DNA of 64,000 nucleotides, taken from the NCBI GenBank assembly GCA_037157565.1, contig JAZHRO010000002.1:39328501-39392500 (forward strand), given 5' to 3'. Position 1 is the stretch's first letter, and every line of letters starts with the position of its first letter. A program made the position numbers and the translations under genes. The notes below the pieces were generated by a model. The model made no database searches, had not been told where the DNA came from, and saw only the letters and a program-made list of their open reading frames with translations. The DNA comes from Thalassia testudinum (Eukaryota > Streptophyta > Magnoliopsida > Alismatales > Hydrocharitaceae). Positions 11,483 to 22,400 of the stretch are shown piece by piece.

Positions 11483-13171
11483 CCGCCTCCGCTTGCAGAA
11501 GAGACCAGCTCGGTCCTGACGGAGAAACACCCTCTTTTTCACTCTCTTCCCACTCCGGCAGAAGCCCACCAGCTCCAGCGGTTCTTCCTCCCCCTCCTCG
11601 TCGCTCTGCTGCAATACCAGCAGCAGAGCTGCCTTCGCCCGCTCTTCCCACGTCGCGCCGTACCCAGCGCACGCTCTCCCGCTCTCTCCTCGCCGCCGCC
11701 CTCTCTCTCTGGGCATCTTCTTCTCTGGCGATAGTCGATACGACTGCCGCCCCGCTCTGGCCTCCTTCGTCCCTACAACTAGGTCAGAACTTCTCCCCAC
11801 CTCCCCCTCTTTCTTTTCCTCACTATTTTACATTCAATTAAGCCCTCGACCACTCCTGACCACCGTCACCCCCTTCGTCTCCAGCTACCCTCCGACGAGA
11901 CGCCCCCATCGCTCCACAGCCCCACACGACTCGCCGACCCTCACAGAACCTCCGCCTCACCACACTGAGCAACCTCCGCCCGCCCATTACCGCTCCACAC
12001 CCCCACCACACTCCACCGAACAGACCCATTTTTCCGGTCGTTGTCCGACCTAGCCCCGCCACCAAACGCCGTCCCACGACCTGCCACACCCCGCACCACC
12101 TTCGCCGTGCCACGACGAAGGTCCCCCGCTTGTTTGATTAGGCCGAAGGGCCGTGTTTCTGTCTATCAGGTTCGCTGCTCCAGCCGCCATTAACGACGAT
12201 TGAAGCAGCTTCGAGGCAAGCTCCAGGCCCTGCAGCCCCAGATTCCTAGGTGCTGCAGGTTGGGGCGAAGTCCACAAAGACTCTTGCCTCGTCAGTTGGC
12301 ACCGACACCAGCTGCAGCTGATCAGAGGGCAAGGTGGAGTCGTCCTGCTGGCGCGCGCTGATGAGAACCTCATCATGAGCCATAACTAGCTCATTTTGAC
12401 CTAATACAAAGGATAAAAGCTCCTACATAACTCAAGGAAAGGCTTAACTCAGAGAATTCTGAGTTTAAGGAGAAAATAAGTCATAAGGGGTAAAAATACA
12501 ATTTTACCAGTATAATCTGCATACAGGGTAATTCAGGATCCAAACATAGGTCAAACAAACCGAATAAGAACGAAAGTGGGATGATCTGACAAGGGCTACA
12601 GTAATTCAAGGAACTAAATGATAATCTGTAACCTTAAAACAAACCCACTTCAATTCACGAGGTTCGAGGTAAAGTAAAAATAGAATAAACCCTCTAAAAT
12701 TCATGGAAAAATAATCTCTAGGGCTTAGAACCTTCAATTTGGCCTTCAGAACCCATTTTGACCTACATTGAGAACCATGCCCAATTAATAACTTAATTTG
12801 GGTTTTTGCATAAATTGACCGGTCAAACAAGGTTTAATCTAGAAATAAAATTCACCATCAGATTCCTTAGGTCCTAATTAGTCATGTATAAAAACTTGAG
12901 CCTAAGAAGAAACCTTCTTGACCAACTTTACACTTTGGTCCTCATATATTTACTTGTTGGCCCTCAACTTTCGAACCCTCACATTTCTGCCCCTAACTCT
13001 CCTTCGTTCTTTGCATTCAGGTCCCTCCTGCCAAAACCTGACCAGCACCATGCTCCGGCGACCTTGCGCGGAGCATGGCGCCGCGCAGGGTAAGGGGGAG
13101 GGTCTGGCAAGACAACCGGGGGTGCCCTGCGTCGTCAGCCGTCGCAGGAACACCTCCCTGGTCGCTGCAAC

Positions 13172-13210
13172 CCACCATACCGGCCGTGCGAACTCACGGA
13201 CGGTATGGGT
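13172..13210. repeat. Inverted repeat upstream of the antisense TATA, LTR D
   Basis: ACCATACCG-G-CCGTG faces CACGG-A-CGGTATGGGT around a GCGAACT loop. The arms resemble those of LTR C with changes in both strands. Confidence 0.7.
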
Positions 13211-13279
13211 CTCCATCTTCGGCGTCCTCCGGCGAGGGAGACACGTCGTCTCCCTCCGCCCTCCTCTCTGATTCCACCT

Positions 13280-13288
13280 CTATAAATA
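13280..13288 (+). promoter_or_regulatory. Antisense TATA-like box in LTR D
   Basis: CTATAAATA lies 921 bp from the LTR 3' terminus, antisense to the element, about 70 bp past the hairpin. Confidence 0.55.
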
Positions 13289-14471
13289 CCCCCGTCGCTC
13301 CGCCGTTCTGGGGAGCTCGGTCCTGACGGAGAAACACCCTCTTTTCACTCTCTTCCCACTCCGACAGGAAGCCCTCTAGCTCCGGCGGTTTTTCCCTCCT
13401 CCTCCTCGTCGTTCTGCCGCACTACCAGCAGCAGGGCTGCCTTCCCCTGCTCTTCCCGCGCCGCGCCGCACCTAGCGCGCGCCTCTCCAGCCCTCTCCTC
13501 GCCGTCGCTCCTTCCTCTGGGCAGCTTCTTCTCCGGCGACAGTCGATACGACTGTCGCCTGCTCCGGCCCCTCCTCGTCCTGCTAAGTAGGTAGAACTCC
13601 TCCTCTTTCTCCCCTCTTCCTTTTCCTCACTTTAAACCTTTACTGTCACCTCGATTCCGACCAGTCGCCCTCACCTTCTCCACCTTCGGCCACACTCCGG
13701 CGACCCGCTCCCATCACTCCAGCATCCCACACGGCTCGCCGACCTGCACATAATCTCCGCCTCCTCACCCTGATCCATTTCCGCCCTTCCAATTCCCGCC
13801 ACCTGGCCTCTGCAAATCCACCGAACACACCCACTTCCCGACCCACAGTCCGACCTAGGGCGGCCCTTGCACGTCGCCCTACGCCTCGCCACCACCCGCA
13901 CGAGCTTCGCCGCACTCTGGCGAAGCTCCCGGCACCTTCTGATTAGGCCGAGAGGCCGTTTTGCTATGAACAGGTCACCCGTCCTCTGCCGCCATTGCTG
14001 TGCGGAAGGAGCTGCTTCGACCTGCTGCTCCAGGCGCGCCGCTCCCAGGTCACACTCCCAGGCTGTGCGAGGTGTCTTCGCAAAGCGTCAGGCTGCAGTT
14101 GAGGCGAAGCCCTCGCGCGAAGCCCTCGTGCAAAGCCTCGACCGCCGCTGCCTCCTCCGCGCAGGCGTCAAATTGGGGTGGGACATTTAGTCCCACCTCG
14201 GAAGGTTCTGAAGGAGCGCAGCGGTATAAAGTGAAAAAGTGCTGGAGGCTAATCGCCTCAGCACACGGGGTGAGGTCCCCTTCACCCGCCCGATTACCCG
14301 GTCTCGTCCGCGCTCACGCCTCGCGGACCTGGCCCGACCCGACTTAGCCTGACCTGCACTCCTCGCCCACCACGCACGTCGGTGGGCCTGGACCCGGACC
14401 TGACCCGTACCCGACTACCCGGTAGCTCTGGGAGAGCTTTCCGAAGAGCGGCATCTGTGAGAGAGAAATGC

Positions 14472-14497
14472 GGGGGGGGGGGGGGGGGGGGGGGGGG
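14472..14497 (+). repeat. 26-nt G homopolymer
   Basis: An uninterrupted run of 26 G on the plus strand sits in LTR D. Length errors in assembly are likely at such a run. Confidence 0.85.
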
Positions 14498-14529
14498 AGG
14501 GTAGAGTAGGTTTTTGCCTGCTGACGAAA

Positions 14530-15000
14530 ACTTCGAAGAGTGCAGGCACAGGTGAAGAAGAAGAACCAGAGAAGAAAACTGACGGAAGAAGAGCAGCCAG
14601 GACTGCTCGAAGCAAAGAGGAAAAGGCGAAGAAGAAGAAGACGAGCGAGGCAGAGAAGAAGGACGACGAAAGCTGAAGGAAGAAGGAGCACCGAGCGGCA
14701 CTGTAGCAGCGGCGGTTTAAGTCGTCTGATTGGAAAATCAGACGACGTCCTGAAGGCAAAGAAGGAGAAGGAAGGCGAGGCAGAGGAGAACACAGAGAGG
14801 CCAAGTGAAGACTCTGCAGAAGAAGAAGAACATGACCGCAAGGGAAAAGAAAAAGAAAGAGACGAGCAGAAACAAGAGCTGCAAGAAGAAGAAAGAAAGA
14901 AGAAGAAGAACAAAGGAAGAAAGCAGAAGATCCGAGAAAGAAGAGAAGGAGAAGATAAGCGAAAAGAAATAAAGACGAGAAAGAAGGAGAAGCCAACAAA
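14530..15000. repeat. Purine-rich (GAA/AAG) strand-asymmetric tract, LTR D
   Basis: About 470 bp is almost entirely A and G on the plus strand, broken only by a GTCGTCTGATT hairpin (14721-14746). The equivalent tracts are 15541-15945 in LTR C and 19290-19540 in LTR E, with pyrimidine-rich counterparts in LTR A (5150-5200 and 6937-7070) and LTR H (45880-46085). Long open frames here are low-complexity artefacts. Confidence 0.8.
14721..14746. repeat. GTCGTCTGATT hairpin, LTR D
   Basis: GTCGTCTGATT faces AATCAGACGAC around a four-base spacer, inside the purine-rich tract. Copies with the same arms and altered spacers occur at 15664-15689 and 19548-19573. Confidence 0.8.
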
Positions 15001-15663
15001 TTTTCATCTCTCTCTCTCTATCTTTATTTTTGTAAAAGAAACTTTGTACCCCTAGAATACGACTTGCTCCCTGAGTTCGACCTCGGGAACTCTTTATTTT
15101 CTGAGTAAAAGATTATATATTTGAAATGATGGCAATAACTGGCTATACTACAACGCTACAATAAAACCCGGTTATCGACCCCATCGTTTCACGCACGAAG
15201 ACAGCACAGGAGATAGTCCCACATCGTGGGATTTCGAAGCCGCGCCTGCGCATAAATTGTAAAAGTGACTAAGGCTTATCGCCTCAGTCACACAGGGTGA
15301 GGTCCCTCTCACCCGCTTACCCGGCCTCGTCCTCGACCACCCCCCGCGGACCTGGCCCGACCCGTATACCCGACCTGCACTCCTCGCCCACCATCGCACG
15401 CCGGTGGGCCTGGTCCTGGGCGCGAATCCGTACCCGAATACCCGGCTCTGGGAGAGCGATCCTATGAGCAAAATCTGAGAGAGAGAGACGCAGGAGAGGG
15501 TAGGGTTAGGTTTTTGCTCTGACCAGGCTATGTGAGTGTGCAAGCAGAAAAAGAAGAAGAGGAGAAAGAAGACGAAAGAAGAGGAAGGACTGCAAGAAGA
15601 AGAAGACGCAGAAAGAAGCAGAAGAAGGAGCACCGAGGAAGCACTATAGCAGGTGCTACTTAA

Positions 15664-15689
15664 GTCGTCTGATTGAGAAATCAGACGAC
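15664..15689. repeat. GTCGTCTGATT hairpin, LTR C
   Basis: Same arms as the LTR D copy, with a different spacer (GAGA). Confidence 0.8.
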
Positions 15690-16108
15690 GCTCTGAAGAA
15701 AAAGAAAAGAAGAAGGAAAGAAGAATAGGCGTCGCAGCTGGAAGCAAAGAAGAAAAGAAGAACAAAAGAAAAAGAAAGAAGACAAAAAGCTGAAGAAGAT
15801 CAAAGAGAGAAAGAGAAAGAAGGAAGATAAAGTAGAAGAAAGAATAGAAGAGCTGAAGACGATCAAGCAAAGAGAAGAGAGGAAGAAGAAGACAAAGACA
15901 AGAGAGAAAGAAGAGAAGAAGAAAAAGCCAAGAGACCAATCTCTCTCTCTCTCTTATTTTTGTAACAGAAACATTGTACTTCTAGAATTATAGTTTGCTC
16001 CCTGAGTTCGACCTCGGGAAACCTTTTATTTCCGAGTAAAATTGTAATAGTGGCAATGACTAACTGTACTACAACGTCATTTCTATAACAAACAACAAAA
16101 CCTAGTCA

Positions 16109-17115
16109 TACCCCCAACCACTATTTCAGAATCTAAATTGTCAACTAGTTGAGTAGGTATTTTCTTAGTTAGTAGATATGTGGAAAGATCATAGTTACTT
16201 CCTTGAATTTTATGTTTCTAATGGATCTAGTTATTAAGGTAATAAAGTAATTTTTAACCTAATCTACCTGACAAATGGCAACATCTAAGGTCGTTTTCCA
16301 CCTTTGGGTGGTGAAACGATGCCTAAACATGTCTTCAAGTTCATCCATTTAGATTTCTAGCCAACTAGCCTTTCTACTAGCTAATTAATACCAAAAGACT
16401 TTTATATCATCCATCTCATTCCTTGATTGGTCAGCTAGCTTAAATCCCAACGAAAAGGTTGATTTCAGACTTGTAATTATACTTGTGCACCTGTCTCTTT
16501 TGACCATAACTTTCACATCAAAGTCCAACTGATTCCACTTGTGTTTTCCTATGTATTTCCTTTCTTCTTATAGAATGTATCAGTGTTTTTGATCTAAGTT
16601 TCAAAGGTTACAAAGATATTTTAGAAATACAACTAGATTTCATTGCTTAACGTATATCCATCAAAAGGAATGGAGAGATCAAATTTTGTTTATATTGAAG
16701 CTATCACTTATAACAATGATTCCAGTAGTACCCTCCATGTAAAGTACTTCTTATAGGTTAAAGATGAATTTGCTTGGTAATCCAAGAGCATAGAAATCTA
16801 AAAGCAAATTTGATATTTTATGATCATCAAAACACATTGAAGGAGATATTACAACATATGTCCTAATGAGAGAATTATCTTAGCACCTTTCAATCATAAA
16901 TCCATTACCCAAACGAGCTACAACTCCTTTCGCGCTCATCCATGTTTTCTTCATCAAATCTTTACATATGCATGACTCCGAGTGGTTTTCAACAATATAT
17001 TTGTCCTAAAATGTCATCCTTCCTACTACCAAGCATCCACCACAACCTAAACCCTCATGTATTGCCTTGATTTGCATGCCAACACACCAAATTTTGTGGA
17101 AAAATGATAAAGGCC
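16109..17115. other. Unassigned AT-rich stretch beside LTR C
   Basis: I see no coding region or repeat. It starts with the possible polypurine tract of a minus-strand element and continues past LTR E, because AGGCC at 17111-17115 is the left target duplication of E. It may be the decayed 3' internal region of the element that owned LTR C. Confidence 0.4.
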
Positions 17116-17948
17116 TGATGGGAACACCATCATGAATCCTAACTAGCTCTTTTTGATCTAATTAAGTCAGTAAATATTCTTACATAACCGCTAGAGAACC
17201 ATAACTCACTGTATAACCATTCTGAGTGAAAAATAAGAAATTAGGGTTAAAACTGTAATTTTACCAACTTATCATGAATGCAGTACAACCATGGATTTTC
17301 TCAAGGGCTGAATAATGGTCAAATGATCTTAATAGGATAACAAGTGAGTTAGATCAGTCAGAAAAGGATTTGTACATGTTTTGAGAATTAAATAACTTTT
17401 GAAACCCTAAAAATAGACCCACTTAATTAGCCAAGGTTCTGGTCAGGATAAAATTCACCTAAACCCTCTAAAAATCATAGAAAAATATTCTCTAGGGTTT
17501 TGTACCTTCAATTTGACCATCAGAACCCATCTTGACCCAAAATGGAGTCTTAGATAGATATTTACCCTAATTTGGATTTTTACATAAATTACCCAGTCAA
17601 ACGTGGTCAAAACCAAAATCCAACTTCACCATTATATTCCTTAGGTCCAAACTAGGTTTGTATCAAAATTTGAACCCAAGATGAGCTTGTCTTGACCTAA
17701 TTTGCAAAATGATCTTGTCTGATTACATTTATACACCCAACTTTCCAAAACCCTTGCATTCAGCTCCCTAACTTCCTCGTTGTCTTGACAATTAGGTCCA
17801 TTCACCATTATCGCGGAGGAAACATACTCTGGCAATCTTTGACAGGAGATTTTTCCTTGATTGCTTGACGAATCCCTTCCAAAATTGGAAAGGAGATTCA
17901 TTGAGAAATCCTCTTCAATTTGAACCCGTCCATGCGCACTGAATCCTT

Positions 17949-17983
17949 CCCAATCTCTCATGCGAAAACATGAGAGATTTGGG
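17949..17983. repeat. Inverted repeat upstream of the antisense TATA, LTR E
   Basis: CCCAATCTCTCATG faces CATGAGAGATTTGGG around CGAAAA, with one extra T in the right arm. Confidence 0.8.
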
Positions 17984-18063
17984 TGTCAAAGAGACTCCCA
18001 AATCCGATGAGCATTCCTATCTTGGAAGCCAAGCTTCCAAGCTCAAAACTCACTCTAGAGCCC

Positions 18064-18072
18064 TTTATAAGG
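18064..18072 (+). promoter_or_regulatory. Antisense TATA-like box in LTR E
   Basis: TTTATAAGG lies about 950 bp from the LTR 3' terminus and about 80 bp past the hairpin, opposite to element orientation. Confidence 0.45.
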
Positions 18073-19547
18073 ACCCTCAGAGCTCCCTGAACTCCTCAGC
18101 TTGAAATTCGGCCAGAACTCCCCCCCTTCCTCTCTCCTCTTCTGCCGAAAATCTCCGCAAGCTTCGGCGATCTCTCTCCGACTTCTCTTGTCATCCGACC
18201 ACAAATCCAATGGTGGATTCATCTTCCTCACCGTCCTCCACGTCGTGCAATACCAGTCGTCGCCTTCCTTTCCCCATCTTCACCGCCATCTCTCCAACAA
18301 AAGTTCATCTTCCCCACATCCAGCAACCACACCGGCGTGGGAATCCCTTCACCTTTTTGTCCTTAGAGTAGATTCTTAGGTTCCTTATCTCTCCTACTTT
18401 CTTCTCCTCTCTTTATTTCCCAAATCCGACCATTGACAATACTAAACACCTTCATCTCCTCCATCTCCGGCAAGGTGTTCCCACCACTAAGCACCTCAAT
18501 CCACTTCACTGACAACCTCACAACCTCTACCGTGCCTCCCCGCTCATTCCCCATCTCCCTATTCGCCGTTCCATCCACCCAAACACCTTCTCAAACAAAC
18601 CCACTCTCACCGGCCATAACCGCATCCGTCCAACCACCACAGCCACTCGCACAACACGCCACTGCCACTATCACATTTGCCGTGCCACGACAGTCCTACA
18701 GAACCTTCTGATGTAGCCATAAGGCCCCTTTTCTTGAATTTCAGGTATCAGGCCAAACCCACCATTGATGCCGTGCTTTGAGCAAGCTTCAAGCTGCTCC
18801 AGGGTGTTTCTGCTCTAGGGGATAACTCCAGACCGTGCGGAATTGAGGCCTGCAAGAGTCCAAGTCCTCACGTGAGGCTTCAACAGCCGCAGCCCCGTCA
18901 ATTTGACCGAGTACCTTGCTGTTGCGCTACGCGGAAGAAAGGTGGGACATTTAGTCCCATCTCGAATATGAAGAGCCACTTGTAGCTGCATAATACCCAA
19001 AAGTGAATGGGGCTGTTTGCCTCCAATCACTGAGGGTGAGGTCCTCCTACACCTTCACTAGTCTCGTCTGTGACATCTCCCTCGCGGACCTAGCCAAACC
19101 GATAACCTGCTTAGCCTGCACTCCTTGGCTGCTACCCACTACAGGCAGCCCTGGACTCAGGTACGCGCTTGAATCCGATAACCCAGATACCCTGTGGCTC
19201 TGGGAGAGCGGATCCTAAGAGAGAAAGAGAGAGGAGAGTTGCATGGGTAGGGGGAGGGTTTTGCTACAGGGAACTTCGGCTGACACGTAGCTGGATTCAG
19301 AAGAGGAAAGCCAAAGAAGGAAGAAGAGAAGAAGAAGAGGAGGATCGCAGAGATAAATGCAGAAGAAGAAAAAGAAGAAGAGGAGAAGGCCTGAGCTGAA
19401 GGGCCAGAGAAGAAGAAGGCTTGGAGAGGAAGAGAAGGTTGTAGCAGAAGAAGTAGAGAAAGAAGAAGAAGAAGGTCTGAAGAGGACTAGGCTGCAGAAG
19501 AAAGGAAGAATCAGAGAAAGAAGAAGAAGAAGAACATCAGACTTTAA

Positions 19548-19573
19548 GTCGTCTGATTTCCAAATCAGACGAC
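19548..19573. repeat. GTCGTCTGATT hairpin, LTR E
   Basis: GTCGTCTGATTT faces AAATCAGACGAC. This is the third copy of the hairpin at the same LTR position. Confidence 0.8.
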
Positions 19574-19865
19574 AGAATTAGCTTTCATTTCGTACATATA
19601 CATTAAGTTCCTTAGCTATTATTGTAAGGAGTATATGGTGATTTAAATCACCATTTTACTCCCATCTTTTTGTTACATTGATACCTGATATTATTGCAAC
19701 TTCTTTTAGTTTGAATTGAGATCTTGATTTCTAAATCCTATATTGCTCTCTGTATACGACCTCGGAATCTTTTCGAGTAATAAAAATTATATTTATTTTC
19801 AAAGCAATTTCGACTATATTACAACGCTTTATTTTAAATTCGATTTCGCCTCGATAAACAAGGCC

Positions 19866-21585
19866 TTCAACTCTATTATTGTATTTACAGCACTTTCACA
19901 ACTAGTCACCTTACAATTTGCAAAGAAAGACTAGGCAAACTTTTTTCCTTGATTGAAAGGCAATTATTATGTTAGTTAGGTAATCGCCTTCTAACGTACA
20001 TTATTCTTTGATCATTTTAACCCTAAATGAGTCCTTTTTTCTATATATCTTTTGCTTCTTGAACCTTACATAATCATATTTTATTCATTTAAAGCAAAGG
20101 ATGTTGTGTGTGCGGGATTGCTAATGGTGACATCTTTTGTACAAAGTTTTTATTTCAAAAAAGATGTCACAGTGTAAGTGTCATCCTTATTGCTGTGCGA
20201 CATGAGTTTTTCAACATTCAAACATTGCCATATATGCAATATAGCATTTGTATCGTAGCATTGATGCTATATCTTTGTAGCATGAATGCTACAAATATTC
20301 TGATATTGTAGCACAAGTGCTATGTCACCGCACCATGAGAAATATGGCATTATTGTTAAGCAATCTCCTTTCCATATACTACCGGTATGCTTGAAGATCA
20401 ATCTAACATCTTTAACTCCACCTTTGTGCTAGCTCTTTCTTCAATCCAAAATTTTACTTTTTTTGTTTTTTATTTTTTCCTTGGATGATCCTAAATCTCA
20501 TTTGCGTTAATTGAGATGACCCTCATCCACACACCAATCCTCTATATAACGTAAGAATAGAGACTTAAACTTGAATCTCTTCTACCGAACTCGAGAGTCT
20601 CCTCCGTTCAATCATAGCCTGATGGACAAAGTTTAACATTTTCCTCAGTGTCTCTTCTAGGGAAGGAACTTGTTACCCCTCCCTCGTCTCCATTCCTCAT
20701 GCATGATGCAAGGTAGAGTGTGACCCCCAGCCCAGAGGATGCCTCTGTATACACTTACGTGTACACATTGGTATCCCCAAAAATTTTCCTTGATGCAACC
20801 TCACCCACTCCTTCTACCCTCTACTTCAGTGAGTGGGGGAAGGGCACATGAGTGCCTGTGTTTAGATAATATTAGATAATATATATTTTTTTATTTTTAG
20901 AATCAATCATTAGATAATGTCAGAGTCGACGTTCGATTCGAACGTAACAAACCAGAAAAATGGGTAATCTACCGAGTAGACTTGACGTCGAACACTCTAC
21001 TTATCTCAAACTTTGGAGTGGATAGACTCCATCAGATCATAATCCAAATCCTAGACGGATCAATCAGGCGGACCAACTGACGTTTACCGATTAGATTTTC
21101 AGTAGAATCCCTGATCAGGTCGCATTGGAATTGAAGAGGCAATCAACTTGCCTAAAATTAATCAACCTCCTGCTGGTCCTCTAATCCTGATCGCCAGCAG
21201 ATTTCGACACCAACACAATATGTAATTCTCATCTTGCGAAATAGAATTTTGGATCTCCTTGACACGTTGATTAATTAATTACCTGGACCAATTTTCTACA
21301 ACTGCTGGATGTTCAGAAGATTGCAGTTGTAGAAAATTGCAGATGGTTCCGTCTCCACTGTCGGTATATATAGATGATCATTTTTGAAGAACATGACGTT
21401 TGGTTATATATTTACAGGCAACAATCCAGCATTTAATTGGTACGTGAGGAAGAGTTGACAATTAAAAAGATGAAACTTTGTATATATATATATATTACAC
21501 CTCTCAGTAACCATGGGGGCATGCAAGCTCACAGGAGCAAATATGGCTTCCATCTTGAATTAAACATATATTTAAGGGGCTGCAA
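19866..21585. other. Non-coding flank downstream of the FLZ gene
   Basis: I see no convincing coding region. The stretch holds a possible small inverted-repeat element (20126-20329), AT-rich spacers and a TATATATA run near 21482. The part near 21586 is expected to be the 3' UTR and terminator region of the minus-strand FLZ gene. Confidence 0.5.
20126..20329. repeat. Possible small inverted-repeat element (MITE-like)
   Basis: GGTGACAT (20126-20133) and ATGTCACC (20322-20329) are complementary ends of a 204-bp stretch. Inside are several short self-complementary units such as TGTAGCATGAATGCTACA near 20275 and GTAGCACAAGTGCTA near 20309. No clear target duplication was found. Confidence 0.35.
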
Positions 21586-22012
21586 TTAAATATCCCATTG
21601 CATCCGTTCCTCTCGACAATCCTGGCTACAGAAGGCAATATCCCCCCTGCGGTGAACGTTAAATAACAACATTAGCCAGTACCGACAATACCATGATTCA
21701 CCGACGGATATCTTTGTAGCGAACTTACTTGTAAATGTAAATATCGCGTCTCGCCGAGAGACCCTTCCCGCAAGTGCCACAAGTTCGCAAGAACGGGAGT
21801 GACCTCGGCGGTGGATCCCTCGGGACCCGGTGCCCATGAACCATGCCTGGCAATGCCGACGTCGAGGGAGTGCGGCTCGGTGAGCCCCCCAAAACCTCTA
21901 TTACGAAGAACTCACGGTCTGGCGACGGGGCGATGTCGGGGCCCTTGCCCACGACCACTCTTGACATGGTGACCGGTATGGGCACCCGGCGGGAAAGAAT
22001 TGCCTTGGACAT
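21586..22012 (-). CDS. FCS-like zinc finger (FLZ, DUF581) domain protein, two exons
   Basis: Exon 1 is 22012-21729 and exon 2 is 21646-21586. The 82-bp intron has a GTAAGT donor and a CACCGCAG acceptor. Splicing gives 114 residues, ATG at 22012 and TAA at 21586-21588. The C-terminal half is the plant-specific FLZ domain: Cys78-x2-Cys81, then 19 residues, then Cys101-x3-Cys105, with the FCS signature at 100-102 and Arg106 after the last Cys. Exon 1 covers the first Cys pair and the intron splits the codon just before KGD, so a one-exon reading misses half the domain. FLZ proteins are small adaptors, many of which bind SnRK1 kinase subunits in sugar and stress signalling (family knowledge). The N-terminus is basic and Ser/Pro-rich with no obvious membrane segment. 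No lesion is visible, and it is the only intact host gene in the window. Confidence 0.9.
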
Positions 22013-22400
22013 GGTTAGCAATTGATCGATTAAATTTAATCGGTAGCTATGAGCAAATTAGGAGGGGGAGATTGGTGCGTGTGGGATCAGGTGCGAGAAG
22101 GGCGATGGGAGTGGTGGATATATAGGTGGTGGTGGTGGAGAGGGGAGTACTGGTGAAGTGTGAGGATGAGGAGGAGCTGAGTAGGATGATGCGAAAAGAA
22201 AAGATGGCATGTTGACGTTGGAGTCTGGACTGTCGGCGGTGGGCCAGTGCTGACTGAGTCCCTCATCCCAATCAGATTATTATTCAATTAAATTGGGTTT
22301 GGGTACTTGATCTTGATGAGCAACGGATGGCTGTCGTTGAATTGATCTAATCCAATTGGTCCTCACCAGAGTTCCACGCATGCACGTAAGGTTTTGGAGC
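22013..22400 (-). promoter_or_regulatory. FLZ gene 5' UTR and core promoter region
   Basis: On the minus strand a TATA-like CCTATATATCC lies at about 22116-22126, roughly 105-115 bp upstream of the ATG. That would place the start of transcription near 22085-22090 with a pyrimidine-rich leader (CTCCCCCTCC near 22060). No upstream ATG was noticed in the last 60 bp of leader. This is inference from spacing only. Confidence 0.5.

Larger units (their letters stand above)
12359..15191 (-). mobile_element. Athila-type solo LTR 'D' nested in LTR C
   Basis: It begins TGATGAGAACCTCATCATG on the plus strand (LTR 3' end) and ends at 15191, where the minus strand starts TGAAACGATGGGG. The flanking 5-mers are CGCGC (12354-12358) and CGCAC (15192-15196), one transition apart at a CpG. 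Removing D rejoins LTR C. Its 2,833 bp show the same order of blocks as C, E, F and H, and the first few hundred bases are closely similar to the start of C (10545). No internal region is present, so it is a solo LTR. Confidence 0.82.
10545..16108 (-). mobile_element. Athila-type LTR 'C' (minus), split by LTR D
   Basis: C consists of 10545-12358 and 15192-16108, about 2.73 kb without the insert. Its 3' end (low coordinate) starts TGATGAGAACC on the plus strand. Its 5' end lies at about 16108, where the minus strand reads GGTTGGGGGTA and then TGACTAGG, resembling a polypurine tract followed by an LTR start. The family blocks are present: terminal palindrome, antisense TATA (11474-11482), hairpin (11368-11403), a CCCACATCGTGGGA palindrome near 15217, a purine-rich plus strand, and the TGTAGTACAG and CCCTGAGTTCGACCTCGG motifs. 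The outer 5-mers do not match directly, so it may be the 3' LTR of a deleted minus-strand element rather than a solo LTR. Confidence 0.75.
17116..19860 (-). mobile_element. Athila-type solo LTR 'E'
   Basis: It starts TGATGGGAACACCATCATG on the plus strand (LTR 3' end) and ends ...CGATAAACA at 19860, so on the element strand it starts TGTTTATCGAGGCG. A perfect target duplication, AGGCC, flanks it at 17111-17115 and 19861-19865. It carries the same ordered blocks as LTRs C and D: hairpin 17949-17983, antisense TATA 18064-18072, TGGGACATTTAGTCCCA palindrome near 18943, GTCGTCTGATT hairpin 19548-19573, and TACAACG plus a CGACCTCGG-type motif near the 5' end. Length is 2,745 bp with no internal region. 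Confidence 0.9.

Noticed and set aside
11380..11841. 153-codon plus-strand frame running through the antisense TATA in LTR C
   Set aside because: It starts upstream of the putative transcription start, has biased composition, and the same frame is not kept in LTRs D or E.
14344..15055. Long overlapping open frames rich in Arg/Lys/Glu (plus) or Ser/Phe/Leu (minus)
   Set aside because: They follow from the GAA/AAG purine-rich tract, which has few stops. The composition is low-complexity and no domain is recognisable. The same applies to 15172-15939.
10545..16108. Target-site duplication of LTR C from GGGTA (10540-10544) and TACCC (16109-16113)
   Set aside because: The two 5-mers are reverse complements, not direct repeats. 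At 16109 the sequence is better read as a polypurine tract on the minus strand.
17066..17100. A degenerate Athila-like primer binding site next to LTR E (TTTGGTGTGTTGGC on the minus strand), which would make E the 5' LTR of the element owning LTR C
   Set aside because: E has a perfect AGGCC duplication on both sides, so it is a solo LTR inserted there. The resemblance to a primer binding site is weak and probably chance.
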